In this document: positions 1 to 6,118 of the stretch, piece by piece
Layout of the letters: the number at the start of each line of letters is the position of its first letter
Position numbering within the stretch: position 1 is the stretch's first letter
Assembly (NCBI GenBank): GCA_946405205.1
Contig: CAMJGL010000019.1
Coordinates: 1-28,505, forward strand
Direction of reading: 5' to 3'
Length of the DNA: 28,505 bases
Source: F23-B02 sp946405205
GTDB taxonomy: Bacteria > Bacillota > Clostridia > Oscillospirales > Oscillospiraceae
Made by a program: the position numbers and the translations under genes
Notes under the pieces: generated by a model
What the model was told of the DNA's origin: nothing
Databases searched by the model: none
The model's input: only the letters and a program-made list of their open reading frames with translations

Positions 1-60
1 TGGTAGCGCGCTTGGTTCGGGACCAAGAGGCCGGGAGTTCAAGTCTCCCCACTCCGACCA
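1..60 (+). tRNA. tRNA-Pro(CGG), 5' part outside the window
   Basis: The window opens inside the D-loop of a tRNA. The anticodon arm is cttgg-ttcggga-ccaag, giving anticodon CGG (proline). It is followed by a variable loop, a T-arm with gttcaagtc, the 3' acceptor strand and an encoded CCA at 58-60. About 17 nt of the 5' end are missing. A terminator follows directly, so it is the last gene of its transcript. Confidence 0.93.
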
Positions 61-65
61 TAACC

Positions 66-115
66 GGACACCGATTTTGATACAATGGTTATCAGGATGG
101 GTGTCCAGTTTTTTT
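66..115 (+). terminator. Intrinsic terminator after tRNA-Pro
   Basis: The arms ggacacc (66-72) and ggtgtcc (100-106) pair around an internal hairpin (tgata...tatca) and are followed by a run of seven T (109-115). It sits 5 nt after the tRNA CCA end. Confidence 0.8.
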
Positions 116-311
116 AGTTTTTGCTGCATAATTACGAAGATGAATAATGGCTCGGCAAATAGGATTAGCTGAGATATGTTTTCCGATTAAACTAAACAGC
201 AAGTTGTGATATCGTGTTATTTTTCCTATTTGCAACCGCAAAGTTGCGCAATAGTTGGTGGAGCAACCTGAGAAAAATAAGTATAATCGCATTGAAAAGG
301 AGGTTGATAAA

Positions 312-662
312 ATGTTTTTTAAATTACCCGTTTTAATTGTGTTACCTATTTTTCTTTTTATCATCGCGGTTTTTGTATACTTGATATACCTTTTGATCAT
401 GGCATTAAGAAAGTATCTTAAATCAGAGCCTGTAAGAAAAGAGAAATCTGACATGGCAAAATCTCTTGGTGAGGTTATTAAGCGGCACCGAATGGAATGT
501 AAAATGACCCAGGAGTTTGTAGCCGATGCGCTTGGCGTAAGCAGGCAAGCAGTTTCAAAGTGGGAAAGCGGAGCTTCTGATCCAAGTACATCCAATCTTT
601 CTGCGCTTGCAAAACTCTTTGGGACAACTGCAGAAGAAATATTAAGAGAATTAAAGCAATAA
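312..662 (+). CDS. Membrane-anchored XRE-family helix-turn-helix regulator
   Basis: This 116-residue protein has one hydrophobic segment (about residues 5-32), a short basic linker and a C-terminal HTH_3/XRE domain (about 48-112). The recognition region has the usual TQEFVADALGVSRQAVSKWE pattern. Such domains bind operator DNA as dimers; here the domain would be tethered at the cytoplasmic face of the membrane. I chose the ATG at 312 because aaggagg lies 8 nt upstream; the frame stays open upstream to 255, but that part has no ribosome site. A tataat box at 282-287 could be its -10, without a clear -35. The gene is AT-rich compared with the rest of the window and stands alone between the tRNA-Pro terminator and the repeat at 712. 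Its target is unknown; the palindromic promoter at 970-1012 is a candidate. The HTH assignment is firm, the function open. Confidence 0.85.
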   Translation: MFFKLPVLIVLPIFLFIIAVFVYLIYLLIMALRKYLKSEPVRKEKSDMAKSLGEVIKRHRMECKMTQEFVADALGVSRQAVSKWESGASDPSTSNLSALAKLFGTTAEEILRELKQ

Positions 663-711
663 CATAAAAGCCTGAGTGGATACGCAGCCGCATCATAATC
701 ATCAATATTCA

Positions 712-800
712 TTGATACAGCAAAAAGTCATCTCGTTATGAGATGACTTTTTTGCTGCTCTTCAAAGCTGCCCGGTATTATCCTTGCCGCCGCTTCGCCT
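712..800. repeat. Intergenic repeat, copy 1, containing a bidirectional terminator hairpin
   Basis: This 89-nt segment matches 2908-2994 almost throughout: ttgata, then a perfect hairpin (aaaaagtcatctc 722-734, loop gttat, gagatgacttttt 740-752), then gctgc, cttcaaagc and tccttgccgccgctt. The differences sit mainly in a short central stretch (about 767-777) and in one base near the end (ttcgcct versus ttagcct). The hairpin has A and T tracts on both sides and can stop transcription in both directions. Copy 1 would end the HTH gene. Confidence 0.85.
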
Positions 801-960
801 GCCGTAACAAGCTGATCGCACAGGGCATAAATATGGACCTCTCTCATGAGGTTATGATCAGGTTTGCAAAAAAAGTGTGAACGCTGTTTATCCTACAAAG
901 GGTTATTTGTCCCTTAATTTCGCGGGATACTGTTTGATAAAATTTTTTTAAATAATTACT
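801..960. other. Intergenic stretch with a possible gene remnant
   Basis: No complete gene is visible between repeat copy 1 and the promoter at 970. One plus-strand frame stays open from inside the repeat to a TGA near 880 and reads like protein (about 30 residues ending in FAKKV), without a start or ribosome site. It could be the 3' remnant of a lost gene or chance. I do not recognise the family. The rest is AT-rich spacer. Confidence 0.3.
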
Positions 961-969
961 GTCCCCATC

Positions 970-1012
970 TTGAAAAGCAGATTAGCATCTGCTATAATTG
1001 GTTTGCAAACCA
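970..1012 (+). promoter_or_regulatory. Sigma-A promoter with two palindromes, for the surface protein
   Basis: The -35 is ttgaaa (970-975), then a 17-nt spacer, then -10 tataat (993-998). The spacer holds a perfect inverted repeat agcagat/atctgct (976-982 and 987-993). A perfect 14-bp palindrome, tggtttgcaaacca (999-1012), covers the expected start of transcription. Both positions are classic for repressor binding. The regulator is not identified. Confidence 0.75.
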
Positions 1013-1132
1013 TTTCAGCATTGCCAGAAACGCTGCGGACGCCGCGCTGCTGCCGGCTTGCCATGCGCTATGAATTTTCCCCGGACGGCCTGCTGTCGCC
1101 GGAGAAATGAAGTTGAGAAGGAAAAAGCAACG

Positions 1133-1151
1133 CCGCGCAAAAACTGCGCGG
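1133..1151 (+). promoter_or_regulatory. GC-rich hairpin in the long 5' leader before the surface-protein gene
   Basis: The stem ccgcgca/tgcgcgg (1133-1139 and 1145-1151) with loop aaaac ends some 19 nt before the ATG, just ahead of the ribosome-binding region. The predicted leader is about 165 nt. A role in translation control is inference only. Confidence 0.35.
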
Positions 1152-1170
1152 GAGAAAGTGAGGAAACATC

Positions 1171-2769
1171 ATGAAAAAATACCTATCCGTGCTGTTGATG
1201 CTGGTGCTGCTGATCAGCTTGTTCCCCATGACTGCGATGGCACACGATTGCTTAGACATGGCTTACTATCCGGATTCTCCTACCACCCACTACGAGCAAT
1301 GTACCGGTTGTGGTAAAAAATATTGTTGGGGTACGCCGTGCACTTGGGACGACAATAATGAGTGCGTCTATTGCGGCCAGCACAACTGCCGGGGCGCAAA
1401 CCAGCTTACATATATTCCGAGCGCAGACGGCGAGGCGACCCATACGGTCGTATGCAAAGTCTGCGACGACAAGACGATCGCAACAGAGGATTGCCAGTAC
1501 GATTGGGTAGAGGCAGACGGAAAGTATTGGAAGGCGTGCAAGCTCTGCAGTGCTGCTGTAACGGAGAAAAAGGACCTCCCGACGCTCACCATCAACGCTC
1601 CGGATGCGGTCTGTGTGCTGCAGGACCTTGAATTCACAGTCACGGCGCCGGAGGGCGTGACCATCGGCAAGGAGTTCGCGTATGACTCCGGCATGATGGG
1701 CAGCGGCGCGGATCTGACGCTGGATGATGACGGCGTGGGGCACGGCGTGATGCGCGCGGAATGGTACGACCTGCATACGTACTGCTTTGACTTGTTTGTA
1801 CAAGGCTCTACAGCGGACGGAATGCTCGTGTCCGCAACAAAGCACGTCGAGGTCACGCCGAAGCACATCTTCGTTGACGGCGTCTGCGGCTGCGGTACGA
1901 AGCAGCAGTACATCGTGACCTATGATCCCGGCGAATACGGCACAGGCAGTATCGAGGCGGGCGTCAAAACCTACGACGTGCCATTCACCTTGAGCAGCGA
2001 GACCTTCGAGCGCAAGGACTATGTTCAGACCGGCTGGACGGACGCGAATGGCTATATGTACTTTGCGCTTGGCGACACCTATTACGCGGACGAGGATGTT
2101 ACCCTGTATCCCATCTGGGATGAGATCGTCACCCTGACCGTGCCCTTCACCACCACGGTGAAGCTGGGCGGCAACGCAGCCCCCGGAGAGACTGTCTTTA
2201 CACTGGAGGTTCTGGGTGCCAACGCGGGCGAGGAAAGCTACGCGGGCGTGACCGTCTCCGCTGCCGTTACCACCAACGGCGAGGGCGACTATGAAGGCAC
2301 CATGACCCTCACCGGCCCCTCTCAGCAGCTTTGGAATATGCTTTGCGAAGGCGCGTTTGTTCAGCAGGTGAACGCAGGCGAAGAAGGCTGGACCTATGAC
2401 GACACGGTGTGGGGTCTGCTCCTGTCGCAGATCGCGGCCTATTCCACCGCGGACAGCGTGGATTATACCGTGCTCGTCCTCCCGGCAGTTTGCGAGGAGA
2501 CTGAGGACGGCGTGTATTACGACCTGGACTGGGAAGCCATGCCGGTGGAGAGGATGAGCTTTACCAACACCTATACAAAAACCATAACCGAGCCGACCGA
2601 GCCAAGCGAGCCGACGGAAAGTGATCCGAACACCGGGGATAATAATGTTGTTGAAAGCGGTGACAGCAGAAATGTTGGTTTGTGGTTTGCCCTGCTTGTC
2701 GTATCGACCGTCGTTTTAGTCATCACAGGCGTGCAAAGCAAACCCAGAAGAAGCTCCCGGACAAAATAA
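1171..2769 (+). CDS. Secreted Cys-rich, pilin-like cell-surface protein with sorting-signal-like tail
   Basis: This 532-residue protein has a signal peptide (residues 1-24, ending AMA). An N-terminal region (25-130) carries repeated CxxC pairs (44/47, 65/68, 95/98, 123/126) plus single Cys and His, like the small zinc-ribbon-type repeats of clostridial surface proteins. About 247-318 looks like an InlB B-type beta-grasp repeat (YDPG at its start, LYPIW at its end). About 321-468 resembles a pilin/FctA-like isopeptide domain, ending in SFTNTYT. A TEP-rich linker (473-484) precedes NTGD (487-490), a membrane segment (502-520) and a basic tail, i.e. a degenerate LPXTG-type sorting signal, so anchoring by sortase or simply in the membrane is likely. 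No sortase is in the window. The start is the ATG after a weak gtgagg site. It probably serves adhesion or surface structure; no catalytic motif is seen. The gene stands alone between two repeat copies. Confidence 0.82.
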   Translation: MKKYLSVLLMLVLLISLFPMTAMAHDCLDMAYYPDSPTTHYEQCTGCGKKYCWGTPCTWDDNNECVYCGQHNCRGANQLTYIPSADGEATHTVVCKVCDDKTIATEDCQYDWVEADGKYWKACKLCSAAVTEKKDLPTLTINAPDAVCVLQDLEFTVTAPEGVTIGKEFAYDSGMMGSGADLTLDDDGVGHGVMRAEWYDLHTYCFDLFVQGSTADGMLVSATKHVEVTPKHIFVDGVCGCGTKQQYIVTYDPGEYGTGSIEAGVKTYDVPFTLSSETFERKDYVQTGWTDANGYMYFALGDTYYADEDVTLYPIWDEIVTLTVPFTTTVKLGGNAAPGETVFTLEVLGANAGEESYAGVTVSAAVTTNGEGDYEGTMTLTGPSQQLWNMLCEGAFVQQVNAGEEGWTYDDTVWGLLLSQIAAYSTADSVDYTVLVLPAVCEETEDGVYYDLDWEAMPVERMSFTNTYTKTITEPTEPSEPTESDPNTGDNNVVESGDSRNVGLWFALLVVSTVVLVITGVQSKPRRSSRTK

Positions 2770-2796
2770 ACGGAACAAAACATAAAAACAGATAGC

Positions 2797-2832
2797 AAAC
2801 ATCCTGCAAGACTAAAATCTTGCAGGGTGTTT
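2797..2832 (+). terminator. Strong terminator after the surface-protein gene
   Basis: A 15-bp stem pairs 2797-2811 with 2818-2832 (core cctgcaaga/tcttgcagg, one T-G wobble, A/T-rich base) around a 6-nt loop. It lies 27 nt after the stop codon at 2767-2769. Confidence 0.85.
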
Positions 2833-2907
2833 CCATATCATAATGTATGTAATCCTAAAAGTCAGGGATACTGCACTGCGGTGTCGTTTTCGGTGTGGAA
2901 GCTATCT

Positions 2908-2994
2908 TTGATATAACAAAAAGTCATCTCGTTATGAGATGACTTTTTGCTGCGCTTCAAAGCGGTTTGCTTTATCCTTGCCGCCGCTTAGCCT
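2908..2994. repeat. Intergenic repeat, copy 2, with bidirectional terminator hairpin
   Basis: Second copy of the repeat at 712-800. The hairpin is caaaaagtcatctc (2917-2930), loop gttat, gagatgactttttg (2936-2949). It terminates the minus-strand ars operon and also faces the surface-protein gene. The similarity runs up to the first base or two of the arsC stop codon (2993-2995) and then ends. Confidence 0.85.
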
Positions 2995-3370
2995 ACAGGC
3001 TTCTTACTCTGTCTTCGATCTGCTTTATGACCTCTATGAACGCCTCGTCACTTTGGCCGCTTGGATCGGGCAAGCCCCAGTTATCATCAAAGGCCCTGCC
3101 AATGTACGGACACCCCACTTCGCAGCCCATAGAAATGACCGTATCGGGAACAGGTATACTGTCGATCGTCTTACTGTACTGTGTCTGCTCCATGTCAATG
3201 CCGTAAAGCTGCTTCATCAGCCTTACGGCATCTTTGTCGATCTGCGGCTTGGTTTCAGTTCCGGCCGAGTAAAAATCGTATTTATCGCCGGCAAAGTGCT
3301 TTCCGAGTGCTTCTGCAATCTGACTGCGGCAGGAATTATGCACGCAGATAAATGCCACTTTATCCTTCAT
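2993..3370 (-). CDS. arsC: Arsenate reductase, thioredoxin-coupled LMW-phosphatase type
   Basis: This 125-residue protein has the low-molecular-weight tyrosine-phosphatase fold. The CX5R loop lies at residues 9-15 (CVHNSCR), with Cys9 as nucleophile. A second pair, Cys83 and Cys87 (MGCEVGCP), matches the resolving cysteines of thioredoxin-coupled ArsC. The WGLPDPSG motif (98-105) supplies the general-acid Asp. The family reduces arsenate to arsenite in the cytoplasm. The length is close to that of S. aureus/B. subtilis ArsC. The ATG follows ccggag and starts one base after the stop of the upstream redox gene, so the two are translated together. It is the last gene of the arsR operon and ends in the repeat terminator at 2917-2949. 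Family assignment is firm; arsenate as substrate is strongly supported by context. Confidence 0.92.
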   Translation of the reverse strand: MKDKVAFICVHNSCRSQIAEALGKHFAGDKYDFYSAGTETKPQIDKDAVRLMKQLYGIDMEQTQYSKTIDSIPVPDTVISMGCEVGCPYIGRAFDDNWGLPDPSGQSDEAFIEVIKQIEDRVRSL

Positions 3371-3371
3371 A

Positions 3372-3746
3372 TCAGAGCTCCGGCTTTTGCAGCAGCCTTT
3401 CTATCTCCGCAGGCTTCAGCACCTTGCCCTTGGACACCACCTTTTCATTGACGACAAGAGCGGGCATACTCATAACACCGTATTCCATGACCTTTGCCAT
3501 ATCGGTGATATACTCGACTTCCACGTCAAGTCCCATCTTTTTCACGGCTTCTTTTGCATTTTCGTACTGCTGACGGCAGGATGCACAGCCTGCGCCAAGC
3601 ACTTTGATGCAGCAGATGCCGTCCTTTGCTTCGGGGCAGCAGTAGTTTGTGCTCCCCTCGTCCTTGTTCGGCGTTCCGTTGCCGCTGCAGCAGCAAGAGG
3701 GTTCCTTAGCTTCACCTTTGATTTTTCCGATATTAAACAGTGCCAT
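3372..3746 (-). CDS. Cys-rich thioredoxin-like protein (redox-active disulfide protein 2 type)
   Basis: This 124-residue protein has two parts. Residues 1-46 carry three clusters of adjacent cysteines (18-20, 36-37, 45-46). Residues 47-124 form a small thioredoxin-like domain with active site CASC (54-57) and a cis-Pro in MSMPALVV (Pro95). The domain resembles the archaeal/bacterial redox-active disulfide protein 2 family, often found next to UPF0718 permeases and ArsR regulators. Inferred role: a reductant or arsenite carrier between ArsC and the permease; the cysteine clusters could bind As(III) or another soft metal. The start is clear: ggaggtataatt precedes the ATG. It lies 18 nt after the permease gene and 1 nt before arsC. 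The precise function is not established. Confidence 0.85.
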   Translation of the reverse strand: MALFNIGKIKGEAKEPSCCCSGNGTPNKDEGSTNYCCPEAKDGICCIKVLGAGCASCRQQYENAKEAVKKMGLDVEVEYITDMAKVMEYGVMSMPALVVNEKVVSKGKVLKPAEIERLLQKPEL

Positions 3747-3764
3747 AATTATACCTCCAAATTA

Positions 3765-4778
3765 TTATAAAATTAACGGCTGTATCAGATTGAAAAAATA
3801 CCCGACAATGATTATTCCCGCGGTGCATATGCCAGCAAAAATGCAGAGCAGCTTAGGCTTCACTGCCTTACGGAGCATTATCATGGACGGCAGGGACAGC
3901 GTTGTAACGCCCATCATAAACGAGAGCACAACACCCAGCAGCGCTCCCTTCGCAAGCAGAGCTTCCGCTATGGGGATAGTGCCGAAAATATCCGCATACA
4001 TCGGCACACCTGCAACAGTGGCTATGATAACGCCAAAGGGATTGTTATCGCCAAGCACATTGACAATGATATCCTCGGGTATCCAGTTATGAATAATCGC
4101 GCCGATACCTACACCGATCAGAACATAGGGCGCGACCTTTTTGGCCGTAGAAAGCGTTTGCTCCCAAGCATACCTGATACGCTCCCTGAAATGCAGTTCC
4201 TCCTGCGGCAGATCAACAGCACGGCCATTGCGTATGTATTCCTCCACCTGGTCTTCAAGATGCAGCTTTTCGATAAGCGTTCCTCCGAGAACAGCAATCA
4301 TCAGTCCCAAAACAACATAAATGGCAGCTACCTTCCACCCGAAAATGCTCATAAGCAGAACAAGGCTTCCGAGGTCGACCATAGGAGATGATATAAGGAA
4401 GGAGAATGTCACACCAAGCGGGAGTCCCGCGCTTGTAAAGCCGATAAACAGCGGAATCGACGAGCAGGAGCAGAACGGTGTTACCGTGCCGAGAAGGGCT
4501 GCCGCAGTGTTTGCTCCGAGACCGTGAAACCTGCCGAGTATCCTTTTTGTCCTCTCCGGCGGGAAGTAGCTTTGAATATACGAGATGAGCATAATCAAAA
4601 CGCATAGCAGTACCATAATTTTGATCATGTCATAAACAAAGAACCGAACGCTCCCTCCTATGCGGCTCGCGGTATCCAATCCGATAGCATTCAGCATTGC
4701 TCCGACGAGCCGATCGAGCCAGCCCATACCGAGGATCTCACTTTGGAAAAAGTCCCACGCTTCTTTTTTTGCTTCCAT
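3765..4778 (-). CDS. UPF0718/ArsP-type permease
   Basis: This 337-residue polytopic membrane protein has about eight hydrophobic segments and the family signature TPFCSCS at residues 100-106 (Cys103 and Cys105), followed by IPLFIGF. A second repeat-like half starts about residue 210. Members include ArsP, which exports trivalent organoarsenicals; others have been called YraQ/DUF318 permeases. In this operon it is the only membrane protein, so it probably exports the As(III) made by ArsC, or methylated arsenic. I chose the ATG at 4778, preceded by aaggag at 7-nt spacing, over an upstream ATG at 4808 that lies inside an inverted repeat and has no ribosome site. Transport class is firm, the substrate is inferred. 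Confidence 0.88.
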   Translation of the reverse strand: MEAKKEAWDFFQSEILGMGWLDRLVGAMLNAIGLDTASRIGGSVRFFVYDMIKIMVLLCVLIMLISYIQSYFPPERTKRILGRFHGLGANTAAALLGTVTPFCSCSSIPLFIGFTSAGLPLGVTFSFLISSPMVDLGSLVLLMSIFGWKVAAIYVVLGLMIAVLGGTLIEKLHLEDQVEEYIRNGRAVDLPQEELHFRERIRYAWEQTLSTAKKVAPYVLIGVGIGAIIHNWIPEDIIVNVLGDNNPFGVIIATVAGVPMYADIFGTIPIAEALLAKGALLGVVLSFMMGVTTLSLPSMIMLRKAVKPKLLCIFAGICTAGIIIVGYFFNLIQPLIL

Positions 4779-4792
4779 AAACAGCTCCTTAA

Positions 4793-4820
4793 ATATAAAC
4801 GCATTCAAATGCGTCTATAT
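4793..4820 (-). promoter_or_regulatory. Inverted repeat before the permease gene, possible internal ArsR operator
   Basis: Arms atataaacgcatt (4793-4805) and aatgcgtctatat (4808-4820) are complementary at 12 of 13 positions with a 2-nt gap. This 13-2-13 layout resembles the ~12-2-12 operators of ArsR/SmtB repressors. It lies between arsR and the permease start. It shares the half-site cgtctat with the site at 5184-5201. Confidence 0.55.
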
Positions 4821-4861
4821 ATAGTAATTGAGTTTTGTCGTGCGAAAGAGCTTTTCCTGCC

Positions 4862-5170
4862 CTAATTATCGCAGCACGACTTATTCTCGAATCCGCACCG
4901 AACAGATGTGAGTTCTTTCAGCATATCCGCGGCGGCGTTTGCCCCTTGAGCAGAAATGGAGTAATGCATCCATTTGCCCTCCTTGCGCCCGACCACAATT
5001 CCGGAATCGCAGAGGATTTTCATATGATGCGACAGCGTAGGCTGTGTAACATTCAGCTCTTCAAGCAGCTTACAAGCGCATTTTTCGCCGCTTCTGAGCA
5101 TTTTAATAATGCGTATACGATTTTCATCGCAAAACGCTTTGAAGACCAGAGCTATTGTCTTTTCCTCCAT
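4862..5170 (-). CDS. arsR: ArsR/SmtB-family metalloid-responsive repressor
   Basis: This 102-residue winged-helix repressor has the recognition helix region VTQPTLSHHMKILCDSGIV (about 41-59). The CAC motif (Cys31, Cys33) on the alpha-3 side and a Cys-rich C-terminus (Cys91, Cys98, Cys99) are candidate As(III) ligands. As(III) binding would release DNA. I chose the ATG at 5170, 8 nt after ggagg; a GTG three codons earlier overlaps the Shine-Dalgarno region. It is first in the operon arsR-permease-redox protein-arsC and has a consensus promoter with a palindrome between the start of transcription and the ribosome site, which suggests autorepression. Family is firm; which metalloid it senses is inferred. 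Confidence 0.92.
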   Translation of the reverse strand: MEEKTIALVFKAFCDENRIRIIKMLRSGEKCACKLLEELNVTQPTLSHHMKILCDSGIVVGRKEGKWMHYSISAQGANAAADMLKELTSVRCGFENKSCCDN

Positions 5171-5183
5171 CAAAAGCACCTCC

Positions 5184-5201
5184 CATAGACGATCATCTAT
5201 G
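5184..5201 (-). promoter_or_regulatory. Imperfect palindrome, probable ArsR operator
   Basis: The sequence catagacgatcatctatg is a palindrome with one mismatched pair. It lies between the arsR -10 box and its Shine-Dalgarno site, about over the start of transcription, where an autorepressor would block initiation. Confidence 0.6.
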
Positions 5202-5205
5202 TAAT

Positions 5206-5234
5206 ATTATATGCAACATATAGATATTTGTCAA
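5206..5234 (-). promoter_or_regulatory. Consensus sigma-A promoter of the ars operon
   Basis: Read on the minus strand: -35 TTGACA (5229-5234), a 17-nt spacer and -10 TATAAT (5206-5211). Both boxes match the consensus exactly, so control must come from repression. Confidence 0.88.
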
Positions 5235-5356
5235 TATGTTTGAGATTAAAAGCAGCTTGCTGAGCATAAATTTTCTTTTTGGGCTTCGTGATAAGCTGAC
5301 GGAGGATGAATGTTTTCAAGAATTTTAGCCAAACTACAGAAAAAGGAGGAGTTATT

Positions 5357-6070
5357 ATGGAATTTCTTGCAATTTGTCTGTCCTCATTCGGCTCCTTTGC
5401 TCTCCTTTTTATTGTCGCAAAGTTTATCGGCCACAAACAGATCGCCCAATTTGACTTTTTTGACTACATCACGGGTATAACCATTGGCTCCATTGCAGCC
5501 GAAATGGCCACAGAGCTTGATGAGACATGGAAGCCGCTCACGGCTGTCATCATTTACGGCGCTGTGACCGTGCTGCTGAATATCATCACCAGCAAGGCGC
5601 CGAGAACGCGAAAGTATATAAACGGCACACCGACCATTATTATGGACAACGGAAAGCTTTACAGGGATAATCTTAAAAAGGCTAAGCTTGATCTCAGCGA
5701 ATTTCTGCTGATGTGTCGGCAGCAGGGATATTTCGACCTTACGAGCATACAGACCGCCGTGTTTGAATATAACGGTCAGCTAACGATACTCCCCGTCAGC
5801 GCTCAGCGTCCGGCAACGCCTAACGACATGGCTCTTGCACCGCAGCAGGAGCTGCTGTTTACTGAGCTTATCATGGACGGCAGGATTTTGGAGGATAATC
5901 TCAAGCGCATGGGACTGAACACGACCTGGCTTGAAAAGCAGCTCAGGCAGTGCGGAATAAGTTCGGCAAAAGAGGTTTTTCTCGCCGTATGCGACCGAAA
6001 TTTGAAGTTTGTCGTATATGAAAACACCGAAAGCGATCAAAAAAACAAATCGGATGAGCGCTCAGCGTAA
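5357..6070 (+). CDS. DUF421 (YetF/YdfR-type) membrane protein
   Basis: This 237-residue protein has three N-terminal membrane segments (about residues 2-22, 36-53, 60-80) and a cytoplasmic part with the DUF421 pattern: GTPTIIMDNGKLYRDNLKKA, then LMCRQQGYFDL and an edge strand ending in NGQLTI. B. subtilis relatives (YetF, YdfR, YkjA) are membrane proteins of poorly known function, some linked to spore or stress physiology. The start ATG at 5357 has a strong aaaggaggag site 6 nt upstream; the frame stays open to 5306 but has no ribosome site there. It is divergent from arsR and ends at a bidirectional terminator. No link to arsenic is evident beyond position. Confidence 0.88.
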   Translation: MEFLAICLSSFGSFALLFIVAKFIGHKQIAQFDFFDYITGITIGSIAAEMATELDETWKPLTAVIIYGAVTVLLNIITSKAPRTRKYINGTPTIIMDNGKLYRDNLKKAKLDLSEFLLMCRQQGYFDLTSIQTAVFEYNGQLTILPVSAQRPATPNDMALAPQQELLFTELIMDGRILEDNLKRMGLNTTWLEKQLRQCGISSAKEVFLAVCDRNLKFVVYENTESDQKNKSDERSA

Positions 6071-6101
6071 AAAAGACAAGGCTCAATGAGCCTTGTCTTT
6101 T
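6071..6101. terminator. Bidirectional terminator between DUF421 gene and PHP/SLH gene
   Basis: Stem aaaagacaaggctc (6071-6084) pairs perfectly with gagccttgtctttt (6088-6101) around a 3-nt loop, with A/T tracts on both sides. It lies directly after the DUF421 stop and 17 nt beyond the stop of the convergent gene. Confidence 0.88.
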
Positions 6102-6118
6102 AATATTTGCTGAGGATC

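Noticed and set aside
92..712. A minus-strand frame opposite the HTH gene
   Set aside because: No start signal or family features. The plus-strand frame has a strong ribosome site and a clear HTH motif.
1107..1316. A 69-codon frame with a Lys/Arg-rich start that overlaps the beginning of the surface-protein gene
   Set aside because: Its ATG has ggag only 2 nt away, and most of it lies out of frame over the signal peptide of the real gene. A short leader peptide cannot be excluded but is not supported.
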